From Billgrantia kenyensis (GTDB lineage Bacteria; Pseudomonadota; Gammaproteobacteria; Pseudomonadales; Halomonadaceae), in the NCBI RefSeq assembly GCF_013697085.1, contig NZ_JACEFT010000001.1, positions 62,001 to 126,000 of the forward strand: DNA of 64,000 nt. Reading direction: 5' to 3'. Shown in pieces: positions 21,445-33,047 of this stretch; position 1 is the stretch's first letter; every line of letters begins with the position of its first letter. Position numbers and translations under genes: made by a program. The notes beneath the pieces are model-generated. The model ran no database searches. It was not told where the DNA came from and worked only from the letters and a program-made list of their open reading frames with translations.

Positions 21445-21894
21445 ATGATTCATGGGGTTCTGGTGGTGTGCGCCGGCAACATTTGTCGCAGTCCGGTCGG
21501 GGAGGCGCTGCTCAGGCAGGCCCTGCCTGGCCTGAAGATAGCCTCGGCGGGGTTGGGGGCACTGGTCGGACATGGTGTTGAGCCCACTGCCGCCAGGCTG
21601 GCCGAAGCCGACGGCCTCGATGTCTCCGGTCACCGCGCACGGCAGCTCGAGGAATTCATGGTCAGGGAGGCCGATCTGATCCTGGTCATGAGCGAGGGGC
21701 AGCGCCTGGCCCTTGCCAAGCGTTTTCCCTTCGCGACGGGCAAGGTGATGCGCTTCGGGCACTGGGTGCCGAGTCATGACGGTCACGGCGTGGACATCCC
21801 CGACCCCTATCGCAGGGACGAAGAGGTCTTTGTGCGCGTTCATTGCACGCTCACCGAGGCGGCCAGGCTCTGGCAGGCCCGCCTGGGTGGCTGA
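21445..21894 (+). CDS. wzb: Low-molecular-weight protein tyrosine phosphatase Wzb
   Basis: The 149-residue enzyme has the P-loop CAGNICRS (Cys9 nucleophile, Arg15) and the general-acid loop DIPDPY, both diagnostic of LMW-PTPs. Wzb dephosphorylates the tyrosine cluster of Wzc, allowing the cycling needed for polymer export. ATG 21445 follows GAGGGGAAGGG. It sits between wza and wzc as in enterobacterial group 1 capsule loci. Confidence 0.92.
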   Translation: MIHGVLVVCAGNICRSPVGEALLRQALPGLKIASAGLGALVGHGVEPTAARLAEADGLDVSGHRARQLEEFMVREADLILVMSEGQRLALAKRFPFATGKVMRFGHWVPSHDGHGVDIPDPYRRDEEVFVRVHCTLTEAARLWQARLGG

Positions 21895-21937
21895 CGGCAT
21901 TGGCGCAGCGACCCACCCGTTCACAGGGATGCTACCG

Positions 21938-24160
21938 ATGGTGAAAGAGACCAAGCCGGGCACGCGCCCAGGCTCTGACGATATCGATCTGGGCCGCCTG
22001 GTTGGCGTGCTTCTGGATAACAAGTGGTTCATTGCGATGGTCACGATGCTCTTCGCCGTGGCTGCCGTGGTGCATGTGCAACTGGCAACGCCGATCTATC
22101 GTGCCGATGCCCTCGTGCAGGTGGAAGGCAAGACAGGACTGAGCAATCCGCTATCGGAAGTGCGCTCGATACTGGGCGAGGAGCCCAAGACGGATGCCGA
22201 GCTGGAGATCCTGCGTTCGCGTATGGTGCTCGGCCAGGCGGTCGACCAGGAGCGCCTGGATATCGCCGTGATACCGACCCGCTTGCCCTTCGCGGGTGGC
22301 TATCTGGTCCGGCGTGGCATGGAGCGGCCCGAGTTCGTTCAGCGTGACTGGCCGGCCTTCGTGAGTCGCAGCGTATGGGCCGGGGAGTATCTCAACGTTG
22401 GCGAGCTGAATGTCGATCACGAGTGGCTGGGGCGCGCGCTGCGCTTGGTGGCGGGTGAGGGGGGCAGTTACCGCCTGTACCAGGGCGATACGTTGCTCGG
22501 CGAGGGCCGGGTCGGCACTGACGAAAGCTTCCTGGACGGTGCCATCGAGCTGCGCGTGGCCGAGCTGGAGGCCGGCCCCGGTGCCGAATTCACCGTGGTG
22601 CGCCGCACCCGCCTGGCTGCCATCAATCAGCTGCGCTCACGTTTCAGCGTTTCGCAGCGCGGACGCGACAGCGGCGTGTTCAACATGACCCTGGTAGACG
22701 AAGACCCGCGTCGCGCCCAACGCACCCTCAGCGTGATCGCCCGGATCTACCTGACCCAGAACGTCGAGCGCCAGAGCGCCGAGGCAGAGCAGAGCCTCGA
22801 GTTTCTCGAGCAACAGGTGCCCGTGGTGCGCACCGACCTGGCCTCCGCCGAGGATACGCTGAACGCCTTTCGCATGGAGCAGGAGAGCGTGGATCTCAGT
22901 ATTGAGACTCGCTCGGTACTGGATCGTGTGGTCGACATCGATACCCGCCTCAGCGAGCTGGAAATGGAGCAGGCGGAGCTGAGTCGTCGCTACAACTCGT
23001 CGCATCCGCTCTATGCCGCCCTCCTCGACAAGCGGCGCAACCTCGAGCGTGACCGCGAGAGACTCAACGAGCGCATCCAGGGGTTGCCGGAGACCCAGCA
23101 ACAGGTACTGCGCATGTCACGCGACGTGGAGGTGGGGCAGCAGGTCTATGTGCAGCTGCTCAACAAGATCCAGGAGATGAGCATCACCAAGGCGAGTACC
23201 GTCGGTAACGTTCGCATTCTCGATGATGCCGTTGCTCAGCCTGGACCGGTGGAGCCGCGCAAGCCGGTGACCGTGGTCATGATGACGCTGGTTGGAGGCT
23301 TCCTGGCGGTGGGCTTCGTCATCGTCCGCAGCTTCTTCAATCATGGCGTGGAAAGCGCTGATCAACTGGAGGACCTGGGGCTGCCGGTCTATGCGACCGT
23401 CCCGCTCTCCGATGATCAGCAGAAGATGGTGCGGCGCGTCAAGCGAAGCAACCGGCGCCGCGGCCGGACGGTCGCCTGTGGCGTGCTGGCCCAGAACGCC
23501 CCTGACGATACCGCCGTCGAGGCACTCCGCGGCCTCCGGACATCGCTGCACTTCGCCATGCTCGAGGCCAGTGACAATCGGCTGATGATCACCGGGCCCA
23601 GCCCCAACATCGGCAAGAGTTTCGTCAGCGTCAACCTGGGGGCGGTGGTCGCCCAGAGCGGACAGCGGGTACTGGTCGTCGACGCCGACATGCGCCAGGG
23701 ACATATCCATACCGCCTTCAACGCCGACAGCAAGGGTGGGCTGTCCGAGGTGCTGGCCAACAAGACCCAGCTCGATGACGTGATTCGCCAGTCGCCTATC
23801 AACGGCCTCAGCTATGTGGCTCGCGGCAAGGCGCCACCCAACCCAGCCGAGCTGCTGATGAGCGCACGATTCACCCAGTTGCTCGATGACCTGAGCGGGC
23901 GCTACGACCTGGTGATCATCGATACTCCGCCGGTGCTCGCGGTGACCGATGCCGCGGTCATCGGCCACCACTGCAGTACCACGCTGATGGTGGCCCGCTT
24001 CGGGCTCAATCCGCCGCGTGAGGTGGATGCCGCCATTCAGCGCCTTGAAACCGGCGGTGTCAGGGTCAAGGGCGGGATCCTCAATGCGGTCGAGCGCAAG
24101 GCCGCGACCAGCCATGGCTACGGCTATTACCACTATGCCTACAAGACCACAGAGACCTGA
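21938..24160 (+). CDS. wzc: Polysaccharide co-polymerase / bacterial tyrosine kinase Wzc
   Basis: The 740-residue inner-membrane protein has a Wzz domain between two membrane helices (about residues 30-50 and 445-465), a long periplasmic region with coiled-coil, and a cytoplasmic BY-kinase domain. The kinase shows Walker [11 protein letters not shown] (about 551-560), Walker A' [11 protein letters not shown] (about 577-587) and IIDTPP. The tail carries five tyrosines (728, 730, 731, 733, 735). ATG 21938 has AGGGA at proper distance; ATG 21929 is the alternative. Wzc controls polymer length and export with Wza and Wzb. Confidence 0.93.
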   Translation: MVKETKPGTRPGSDDIDLGRLVGVLLDNKWFIAMVTMLFAVAAVVHVQLATPIYRADALVQVEGKTGLSNPLSEVRSILGEEPKTDAELEILRSRMVLGQAVDQERLDIAVIPTRLPFAGGYLVRRGMERPEFVQRDWPAFVSRSVWAGEYLNVGELNVDHEWLGRALRLVAGEGGSYRLYQGDTLLGEGRVGTDESFLDGAIELRVAELEAGPGAEFTVVRRTRLAAINQLRSRFSVSQRGRDSGVFNMTLVDEDPRRAQRTLSVIARIYLTQNVERQSAEAEQSLEFLEQQVPVVRTDLASAEDTLNAFRMEQESVDLSIETRSVLDRVVDIDTRLSELEMEQAELSRRYNSSHPLYAALLDKRRNLERDRERLNERIQGLPETQQQVLRMSRDVEVGQQVYVQLLNKIQEMSITKASTVGNVRILDDAVAQPGPVEPRKPVTVVMMTLVGGFLAVGFVIVRSFFNHGVESADQLEDLGLPVYATVPLSDDQQKMVRRVKRSNRRRGRTVACGVLAQNAPDDTAVEALRGLRTSLHFAMLEASDNRLMITGPSPNIGKSFVSVNLGAVVAQSGQRVLVVDADMRQGHIHTAFNADSKGGLSEVLANKTQLDDVIRQSPINGLSYVARGKAPPNPAELLMSARFTQLLDDLSGRYDLVIIDTPPVLAVTDAAVIGHHCSTTLMVARFGLNPPREVDAAIQRLETGGVRVKGGILNAVERKAATSHGYGYYHYAYKTTET

Positions 24161-24294
24161 GCACTGAGGGGCAGGAACTCCCTGTTCGTGCCTGCCTCGG
24201 CAGGCCATTGCATGGCGCTTGGTGCGGGGCCGCAACGACGTTGCGGTCGGGCCGAGCGTCGATCACTACCAACACGAAACACATGGAAGCTGTC
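24161..24294 (+). other. Intergenic stretch with two hairpins between wzc and wbpA
   Basis: GCCTGC-CTCG-GCAGGC (24190-24205) and a 7-bp stem at 24230-24246 lie in this 134-base gap. Neither is followed by a T-tract. They may reduce transcription after the export genes; an RfaH-modified polymerase would read through. Confidence 0.4.
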
Positions 24295-26593
<2,299 letters not shown>

Positions 26594-26601
26594 GGTGAGC
26601 C

Positions 26602-28335
26602 ATGGACAGTCATGTGCTCGATGAGCGCTATCAGGGCGTGCAGGTTCATTCCAGCGCCATTGTCGATCCTGGTGCCGAGATCGGCGAGTCAAGTCGCGTC
26701 TGGCACTTCGTGCACGTTTGCAGCGGCGCCCGAATCGGCCGCGGTGTCTCGCTGGGGCAGAACGTCTTCGTCGGCAACCGGGTGGTGATCGGTGATCGCT
26801 GCAAGGTGCAGAACAACGTCTCGGTCTACGACAACGTGACCCTCGAAGCCGGGGTGTTCTGCGGCCCTAGCATGGTCTTCACCAACGTCTACAACCCGCG
26901 CTCCCTGGTCGAGCGCAAGGACGAGTATCTCGACACCCTGGTGAAGGAGGGGGCCACCCTGGGTGCCAACTGCACCATCGTCTGTGGCATCACTGTAGGC
27001 CGTTACGCCTTCGTCGGCGCAGGCGCGGTCGTCAATCGCGACGTACCCGACTACGCCCTGATGCTGGGCGTGCCGGCCAGCCAGCAGGGCTGGATGAGCC
27101 GCCACGGCGAGCGCTTGGAGCTGCCACTGGAGGGGGTGGGTGAAGTGATGTGCCCGCACACGGGGGATCGCTATCGGCTCGAGGGGCGTGCCCTGCGCTG
27201 TATTCCCGCTGAAAAAGCCGTCGATTCCAGGGACAAGGACAAGCCTCGTATGCAATTCATCGATCTCAAGGCACAGCAGGTGCGAATCCGCGAACGCATC
27301 AATGCGGGAATCCGCAACGTGCTCGAGCATGGCAAGTATATTCTCGGACCCGAAGTGGACGAGCTCGAGGCGCGCCTGGCCGACTATGCCGGCGTGCGCC
27401 ATTGCATCACCTGTGCCAACGGCACCGATGCGCTGCAGATCGCCCAGATGGCGCTGGGTATCGCGCCCGGCGACGAGGTGATCACTCCCGGCTTCACCTA
27501 TATCGCTACCGCCGAGACCGTGGCCTTGCTGGGCGCGCGCCCGGTCTATGTCGATATCGACCCGGGCACCTACCTGCTCGACCCGGAAAAACTGGAAGCC
27601 GCCATCACGCCTCGGACTCGCGCCATCATACCGGTATCGCTCTACGGACAGTGCGCCGATATGGACGCCATCAATGCGATTGCGGCGCGCCACGGCATTC
27701 CGGTGATCGAGGATGCGGCCCAGAGCTTCGGTGCCACCTATCGCGGGCGTCGTTCTTGCAGCCTGTCGAGCATCGCCACGACCTCGTTCTTCCCCAGCAA
27801 GCCGCTGGGCTGCTATGGCGATGGCGGTGCGCTGTTCACCGACGACGACGAGCTGGCCAGAGTGCTGCGCCAGATCGCACGGCACGGCCAGGGGCGGCGT
27901 TATTACCACATCAGGCTCGGGATAAACAGCCGACTGGACACGCTGCAGGCCGCGATTCTCCTGCCCAAGCTCGACATTCTCGACGAAGAGCTGCGGCTGC
28001 GCGAGGAGGTGGCCGAGCGCTATGGGCGCCTGTTACGCCGACATGGCTTCGATGTGCCCCAAGTAGAGCCGCACAACACCAGTGCCTATGCCCAGTACAC
28101 GGTGGAAGTCGATGACCGCGAGGTGGTGGTTGCGCGCCTGGCGGAAGCGGGCATTCCCACGGCGGTGCATTATCCCATCCCGCTCAACAAGCAGCCCGCG
28201 GTGGCCGATCCGGGCGTCGATCTGCCCATCGGCAATGCGGCTTCGCGGCGCGTGGTCAGCTTGCCGATGCACCCCTACCTCGCGGCCGAAGATCAGCAGC
28301 GAATCGTGGCGGCACTCGTGGAAGCGGTGGCCTGA
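26602..28335 (+). CDS. Fused UDP-sugar N-acetyltransferase (WbpD) and aminotransferase (WbpE)
   Basis: This single 577-residue frame joins two enzymes that are usually separate. Residues about 10-165 form a left-handed beta-helix with hexapeptide repeats, as in WbpD, followed by a short CPHTGDRYR segment. From residue 217 ([17 protein letters not shown]) the sequence is a complete WbpE/DegT-type PLP aminotransferase, with the cofactor lysine K400 in [11 protein letters not shown]. WbpE aminates the 3-keto sugar and WbpD acetylates it to UDP-GlcNAc3NAcA. The second half would be 361 residues, normal for WbpE. An AAGGAC lies before ATG 27250, so internal initiation is conceivable. Confidence 0.88.
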   Translation: MDSHVLDERYQGVQVHSSAIVDPGAEIGESSRVWHFVHVCSGARIGRGVSLGQNVFVGNRVVIGDRCKVQNNVSVYDNVTLEAGVFCGPSMVFTNVYNPRSLVERKDEYLDTLVKEGATLGANCTIVCGITVGRYAFVGAGAVVNRDVPDYALMLGVPASQQGWMSRHGERLELPLEGVGEVMCPHTGDRYRLEGRALRCIPAEKAVDSRDKDKPRMQFIDLKAQQVRIRERINAGIRNVLEHGKYILGPEVDELEARLADYAGVRHCITCANGTDALQIAQMALGIAPGDEVITPGFTYIATAETVALLGARPVYVDIDPGTYLLDPEKLEAAITPRTRAIIPVSLYGQCADMDAINAIAARHGIPVIEDAAQSFGATYRGRRSCSLSSIATTSFFPSKPLGCYGDGGALFTDDDELARVLRQIARHGQGRRYYHIRLGINSRLDTLQAAILLPKLDILDEELRLREEVAERYGRLLRRHGFDVPQVEPHNTSAYAQYTVEVDDREVVVARLAEAGIPTAVHYPIPLNKQPAVADPGVDLPIGNAASRRVVSLPMHPYLAAEDQQRIVAALVEAVA

Positions 28336-28361
28336 GCCACCCTGTCAGGGAGAGACATGCA

Positions 28362-29807
28362 GTGCTCAATCGGATCGTCATGCCGGCGCGTCGCCTGCTG
28401 CCTACCCGGGCCTTCGCCCGGGGTGTGAGCGTCCTGGTGGGGGGGACGGCAGGGGCTCAGTTGCTCACGCTACTGGCGGCACCGCTGTTGACCCGGCTCT
28501 ACGCGCCGGAGGACTTCGGCCTGCTGGCAGTGTATGGCGGCTTGCTGGCGCTGTTCACCGTGGTGGCCAGCGGTCGCTATCAGCTGGCGATACCGCTGCC
28601 TGAGACCGAGCGTGAAGCAGCGGCGGTGCTGATGCTCAGTCTGCTGGTGGTCGGGTTGACCTCGCTGGTTGCACTTCTGATGGTGGTGCTGGGGGGGGGG
28701 GCGCTGGCCGAGCTCCTCGGAGTGCCGTCACTGGCTCCCTGGCTATGGCTGCTGCCGCTGGGGGTGGCCCTAGCCGGTGGCTATCAGGCGGTCAGTCACT
28801 GGGCAGTGCGTGTGAAGGCCTTTCCGGCGATCGCCGCCACGCGCATCAAGCAGTCGCTGGTGCTGCTGACGATCCAGCTTGCCGCCAGCCCTCTGGGGGG
28901 CGGTGGCCTGCTGCTCGGCCAGGCTGCCGGGCAGGGGGCCGGCACCTTGACCCTGGTGCGCCCGGCCCTGCGCACCGCCCGCGAGCTGCGTATTACCCTG
29001 GCCGAGGTCTGGGCGGCGGCGCTGCGCTACTGCAAGTTCCCGCTGTTTTCCACCTGGTCAGGCCTGTTCAACACCCTGGGCAAGCAGCTTCCAGCACTGC
29101 TCTTCGCGGCCTTGTTCAGCCCGGTGGCAGCGGGGCTCTACGCACTGGCACACCGTGTGCTGGCCATGCCCATGTCGCTCATCGGCGAGGCCGTGGGCAA
29201 GGTGTTCCTGTCCAGTGCGGCTCAGGCGCATCGTCGCGGTGAGCTGGGCCCGCTGGTGGCCAAGGTGCACGCCACGCTGGCGCAGATCGCCATGCCGCCG
29301 GCGATCGTACTGGTACTCATTGGCCCGGAGCTGTTCGCGCTGGTGTTCGGCGAGCGCTGGCGAGAGGCGGGTGAGTTTGCCCGCTGGATGGCGCCGTGGC
29401 TCTACCTGGTATTCATCACCTCGCCGCTGACTCACCTGTTCTCGATCCTCGAGCGGCAGGGTCAGGGCCTGCTGTTCCAGAGCGTCATGCTGGGCGTACG
29501 CCTGGCCGCGATCGCCATCGGGGCCGCGGCCGACGACCTGCTGCTGACGGTTGCGCTGTTCTCCCTGGGTAGTGCGGTGTGCTGGATCGGCTTTCTTGGC
29601 TGGATCGCATACCTGACCGCCAACCGCCCGGTGGGGATGGCCAGCTCCACTCTGGTGGCCCTGGGCTGGAGCCTGGCGCTGCTGATGCCGCTGGTGATCG
29701 CCGCCTGGCCGGCACCCTCCTGGCTGCCTTGGGGCATGGCCCTGGTGCTCAGTGGCGTACTGGTGGCGTGGCGTTACTTCCTTCTGTTTCGAAAGGCCTA
29801 TACATGA
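28362..29807 (+). CDS. wzx: Polysaccharide flippase, Wzx-like
   Basis: The 481-residue protein is almost wholly hydrophobic, with about 12-14 membrane segments and the N-terminal pattern of the oligosaccharide flippase family (LVGGTAGAQLLTLLAAPLLTRLYAPEDFG region). Wzx moves the undecaprenyl-linked repeat unit to the periplasmic face. GTG 28362 has CAGGGAGAG upstream; ATG 28380 in the same frame is the alternative. An 11-G tract lies at codons 110-113. The stop overlaps the next start (ATGA). Confidence 0.82.
   Translation: MLNRIVMPARRLLPTRAFARGVSVLVGGTAGAQLLTLLAAPLLTRLYAPEDFGLLAVYGGLLALFTVVASGRYQLAIPLPETEREAAAVLMLSLLVVGLTSLVALLMVVLGGGALAELLGVPSLAPWLWLLPLGVALAGGYQAVSHWAVRVKAFPAIAATRIKQSLVLLTIQLAASPLGGGGLLLGQAAGQGAGTLTLVRPALRTARELRITLAEVWAAALRYCKFPLFSTWSGLFNTLGKQLPALLFAALFSPVAAGLYALAHRVLAMPMSLIGEAVGKVFLSSAAQAHRRGELGPLVAKVHATLAQIAMPPAIVLVLIGPELFALVFGERWREAGEFARWMAPWLYLVFITSPLTHLFSILERQGQGLLFQSVMLGVRLAAIAIGAAADDLLLTVALFSLGSAVCWIGFLGWIAYLTANRPVGMASSTLVALGWSLALLMPLVIAAWPAPSWLPWGMALVLSGVLVAWRYFLLFRKAYT
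28691..28701 (+). repeat. 11-base poly-G tract inside the flippase gene
   Basis: Eleven consecutive G residues encode Leu-Gly-Gly-Gly-Ala. Loss of one G would bring a TAG into frame at 28771-28773; gain of one would run to a TGA ending near 29242. Tracts of this length are prone to slipped-strand mispairing. Confidence 0.8.
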
Positions 29808-31435
29808 GTTCGATTCACTGTCACTTCTCCTCCCCGCGCTGGCAGGAGTGTGAAAGCTCGGGTTGCCATGGCTTCGTGAGTGGCGCTGCCTGGCTGCACG
29901 GACACCCCCTCTCGGCGAAAGGCGCCCTCAAGCAACTCGAAATGACGCAAGGTATCGATGCATGGCGCCATCGCATGGGGGAGCTGAATGGCTTCTATGC
30001 CCTGGTGCGGCGCGCCGGCAATCACATGATCGCCGCCGTGGATCGCGTGCGTTCGATACCGCTGTTCTATGGCGTGCATGCCGGCGACGTCTACCTCAGC
30101 GATGATGCCGACTGGGTGCGCCAGCGGGTCTGCGAAGAGCACATCGACCCGGAGAGCCGGGCCGAGTTCGAGCTGGCCGGGTTCGTCACCGGCCAGGACA
30201 CCCTGTTTCGTCGCGTCAAGCAGTTGCGGGCCGGCGAGGCCCTGATTGTCAGCGACTCCGACCTGGGCCTGTCGCTCACGGTAGAACGCTACTTCTCCTT
30301 CCAGTACTACGGCATGTCGGATCGTGACGACAGCCGTCGCCTGATCCGGCTCGAGGAAGTGGTGGAGGAGGCCTGTGAGCAGCTGGTCAAAATGGCCAAT
30401 GGGCGTCAGATCGTCGTACCGCTGAGCGGGGGCTACGACTCGCGCCTGATCGCCACCCTGCTGGCGCGCCGGGACTACCCGCATGTGCTGACCTACGCCT
30501 ACGGCCATCGCGACAATCAAGAGGCCCGGATGAGCCGCGAGGTGGCTCGCAGCCTGGGGCTGCCGTGGACCTTCGTGGAGTACAGCCAGGAAGCCTGGAG
30601 CCAGGTGGCCGAGAGCGATGAGTACTGGCTTTTCCAGCGCTGGGCCTCGGGCTGGAACAGTATCGCCAACATGCAGGACTGGCTGGCAGTCAAGCTGTTG
30701 ACGGAGCAGGGCAAGGTCGAGCCGGGCTCGCTGTTCGTCCCCGGCCACTGCTGTGTGACCGGCTTTCTGCTGGCGAGCGTCTTCGAGGCCAAGCGCGCGG
30801 GCCGGTTGATGGAGGCGGGCGAACTGACCGAAGCGCTTCGCCAGCGTCACTTCAGCTTGAATGCGAGCCAGGACGGTCAGGCGCTCTTCCACGAGCGTGT
30901 ACAGCCTCGGCTGGCCCAGGATTACCCCCTCGACGAGGCGCTGGATCCGGATGAGTTCATCCGCCAGTTCGTGCTGTTCGGCTGGCAGGAGCGCCAGGCC
31001 AAGTTCATCATCAATTCCGTGCGCTGCTTCGAATTCTTCGGTCACGACTGGTGGATGCCCCTCTACGACCGAGACTTCATGGCCTTCTGGCAGTCCGTTC
31101 CACGTCACTGGCTGGAGGAGCGCTCCGGCTACGTCACCTTCGTCGAGAACCTCTTTACCGAAGTCAGCGGCCACAAGGCGCCGCTGGGCAATGCCTCGCA
31201 CCGGTCGCGCCGAAGCCTGCGCGCCCGCCTGACTCGCCTGGCGGCCTTCCGCCGCGGCCCGGGGGCCAGCATCAAGCGCCTGGCGAAGCAGTGGATGCCA
31301 GGCCTGGCCCAGGGCAACACCCTGGCATCAACCGGGCGCTTCCCTCCCGATACCCTCGAACGTCTGCGCTCCCAGGGCTACTCCCACAACGGCGTGGCGG
31401 CTCAGGTCTTTCTCAAGAGGTTCAGCCGCCCATGA
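29804..31435 (+). CDS. Asparagine-synthase-like amidotransferase without the N-terminal cysteine
   Basis: The 543-residue protein has an N-terminal glutaminase-like domain (about residues 1-180) and an asparagine-synthase ATP-pyrophosphatase domain with the PP-loop SGGYDS (residues 208-213). The start is MSSIHCHF, so the cysteine nucleophile that AsnB-type enzymes carry directly after Met is missing. The C-terminus is strongly basic. In a uronic-acid locus, such proteins (compare WbpS) can amidate uronic carboxyls; with no nucleophile it might use free ammonia. ATG 29804 overlaps the wzx stop. Confidence 0.75.
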   Translation: MSSIHCHFSSPRWQECESSGCHGFVSGAAWLHGHPLSAKGALKQLEMTQGIDAWRHRMGELNGFYALVRRAGNHMIAAVDRVRSIPLFYGVHAGDVYLSDDADWVRQRVCEEHIDPESRAEFELAGFVTGQDTLFRRVKQLRAGEALIVSDSDLGLSLTVERYFSFQYYGMSDRDDSRRLIRLEEVVEEACEQLVKMANGRQIVVPLSGGYDSRLIATLLARRDYPHVLTYAYGHRDNQEARMSREVARSLGLPWTFVEYSQEAWSQVAESDEYWLFQRWASGWNSIANMQDWLAVKLLTEQGKVEPGSLFVPGHCCVTGFLLASVFEAKRAGRLMEAGELTEALRQRHFSLNASQDGQALFHERVQPRLAQDYPLDEALDPDEFIRQFVLFGWQERQAKFIINSVRCFEFFGHDWWMPLYDRDFMAFWQSVPRHWLEERSGYVTFVENLFTEVSGHKAPLGNASHRSRRSLRARLTRLAAFRRGPGASIKRLAKQWMPGLAQGNTLASTGRFPPDTLERLRSQGYSHNGVAAQVFLKRFSRP

Positions 31436-32124
31436 GCGTCAAGGTACCGAGTCGATTGCTTCGCCTTGCCTATGAAGCTGGCGCGTTGGTGGTGCGAAAT
31501 CTCCATCGGTCATGGAGGTTCGCTCCCGTACCGCTGCGTTGCCACGACGGCTACCGCATTTGTGCCATGTCACGCTCCCACCTGGCCGGCGCCTTGGCGC
31601 TGTATTCCGAATTGCACGATGGCAGGCCGCTGGACCTCCCCCGACGCTGGCTCTATCGCCTTGCGGGCGAGCGTTTGGGGGTGGTCGTTCTGGACATTTC
31701 GGGCCGTGTGGTAGGGGCCGCCTTCTATGGCTTCAGCCGGCGTGACCTGCGCGAAGGCCGGGTGCATTCCAGCTTCAGCGGTGTCCATCCGTCACACCGT
31801 GGCCGCGGCCTCGCCACCGAGCTTCGGCGCAGCGCGATCCTGCATTTCCACGCCAATGGGGTGCGCGGTTACTCCGCGCGTATCTCGGTCGACAATGCCG
31901 CCTCGCTCAAGCCCAGCCTGCGGCTCGGCTTTCGCATCATCGAGCGTTATCGCGACCCGAGCAGCGGTGAGCAGCGCTGTTACCTGGTCTGCGATTTCGC
32001 AACGGATTACTTCACCGAGGGCCAGTTGGCCAAGGACAAACTCGGCAGGGCGGCACAAGCCCCCGAGGTGGAAGCCCAAGCGCAGGCGCTGACAACGGAC
32101 AGGCAGAGGAACGCCGCATCATGA
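31432..32124 (+). CDS. GNAT-family N-acetyltransferase
   Basis: The 230-residue protein contains a GNAT core with the acetyl-CoA pyrophosphate-binding motif HPSHRGRGLATEL (about residues 120-132) and the later block SVDNAASLKPSLRLGF. The substrate is unknown; an amino sugar or sugar-linked amine is likely in this context. It is coupled to both neighbours by ATGA overlaps (31432 and 32121). The C-terminal 40 residues are charged and low-complexity. Confidence 0.75.
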   Translation: MSVKVPSRLLRLAYEAGALVVRNLHRSWRFAPVPLRCHDGYRICAMSRSHLAGALALYSELHDGRPLDLPRRWLYRLAGERLGVVVLDISGRVVGAAFYGFSRRDLREGRVHSSFSGVHPSHRGRGLATELRRSAILHFHANGVRGYSARISVDNAASLKPSLRLGFRIIERYRDPSSGEQRCYLVCDFATDYFTEGQLAKDKLGRAAQAPEVEAQAQALTTDRQRNAAS

Positions 32125-33047
32125 TGAATGACCCCTTGTTCCACCCCGGATGGATTCGCTTCAACGAGCAGCGCTGGGGACTCTCCGCCGAGCCCCTCAC
32201 GCTGGCACCGGACAAGGGCGACGCCTGGAAGCTGGAGACCGTGCTGTATCGCAATAGCCACGGCCGCCTGGTGACGCCACCGAGAAATCCTCATCTGCCC
32301 GTCGCGTTCCACTGCGCCAGCGAGCGACCTGCATCGCGCAACCGCCGCAAGCGTCTGGCGCTGACCCGGCTGGCCGACTACCTGCAGCAGTGCGAGTTCG
32401 GCGGCAGCCTGAGCCTCTCCTCGATCGTCGACGATGTGCGGCCGTTCGAATGGGCCAACATGGCGGCTCGACCTCGCTTCACCTACCACCTCGACATTGC
32501 CACGCGTGAGCAGGCCATCGACCCCAGTGCTCGCAAGAAGGCTCGCAAGTGCCAGCGCCTGGGATACCGCTGCGAGGTGACCGAGGACTACGACGCGGTG
32601 GCGGAGTGCCTGGCGGGTCCCGAGGTGCGCAAGGGCTTCGATTATCGCCTCGATGCGACCGAGCTGGCGCGTCTCGCCGAGCTGATGGGCGCCGATCACT
32701 TCGCCTGCTTCCTGGCACGCAACGCACAGGGTGAAGCCATGGGCACTCGCGTCTGTCTTTACGCGCCAGGCGGGCATGCACTGGCCTGGTCGGCGGGCAT
32801 GAAGACCGAGGCGATGAAAGATGGCGTCAACAACCTGGTGGCCGAGGAGGCGCTGAACTTCTTCGACCGCCAAGGGTGCAGCGTCTTCGATTTCATCGGC
32901 GCCAACATCGCGCCGGTGGCGGAGATGAAGGAGGCATGGGGCGGGCGGCTGGTATGTCACTACGCGATAAGCCAACGCGGTATCCGCCAGCTGGCGCGGG
33001 AGGCCTACGTCACGGCCCGCACAATCATGAGGAGGGAATCGAAATGA
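32121..33047 (+). CDS. FemAB/GNAT-like acyltransferase
   Basis: The 308-residue protein resembles the GNAT-fold FemAB-like proteins found in polysaccharide loci (mid-region KKARKCQRLGYRCEVTED and the C-terminal block LVAEEALNFFDRQGCSVFDFIGAN). Such proteins transfer acyl or aminoacyl groups; the substrate is unknown here. It is translationally coupled to the GNAT gene before it and the deacetylase after it. I cannot separate an acetyl from an aminoacyl role. Confidence 0.6.
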   Translation: MMNDPLFHPGWIRFNEQRWGLSAEPLTLAPDKGDAWKLETVLYRNSHGRLVTPPRNPHLPVAFHCASERPASRNRRKRLALTRLADYLQQCEFGGSLSLSSIVDDVRPFEWANMAARPRFTYHLDIATREQAIDPSARKKARKCQRLGYRCEVTEDYDAVAECLAGPEVRKGFDYRLDATELARLAELMGADHFACFLARNAQGEAMGTRVCLYAPGGHALAWSAGMKTEAMKDGVNNLVAEEALNFFDRQGCSVFDFIGANIAPVAEMKEAWGGRLVCHYAISQRGIRQLAREAYVTARTIMRRESK

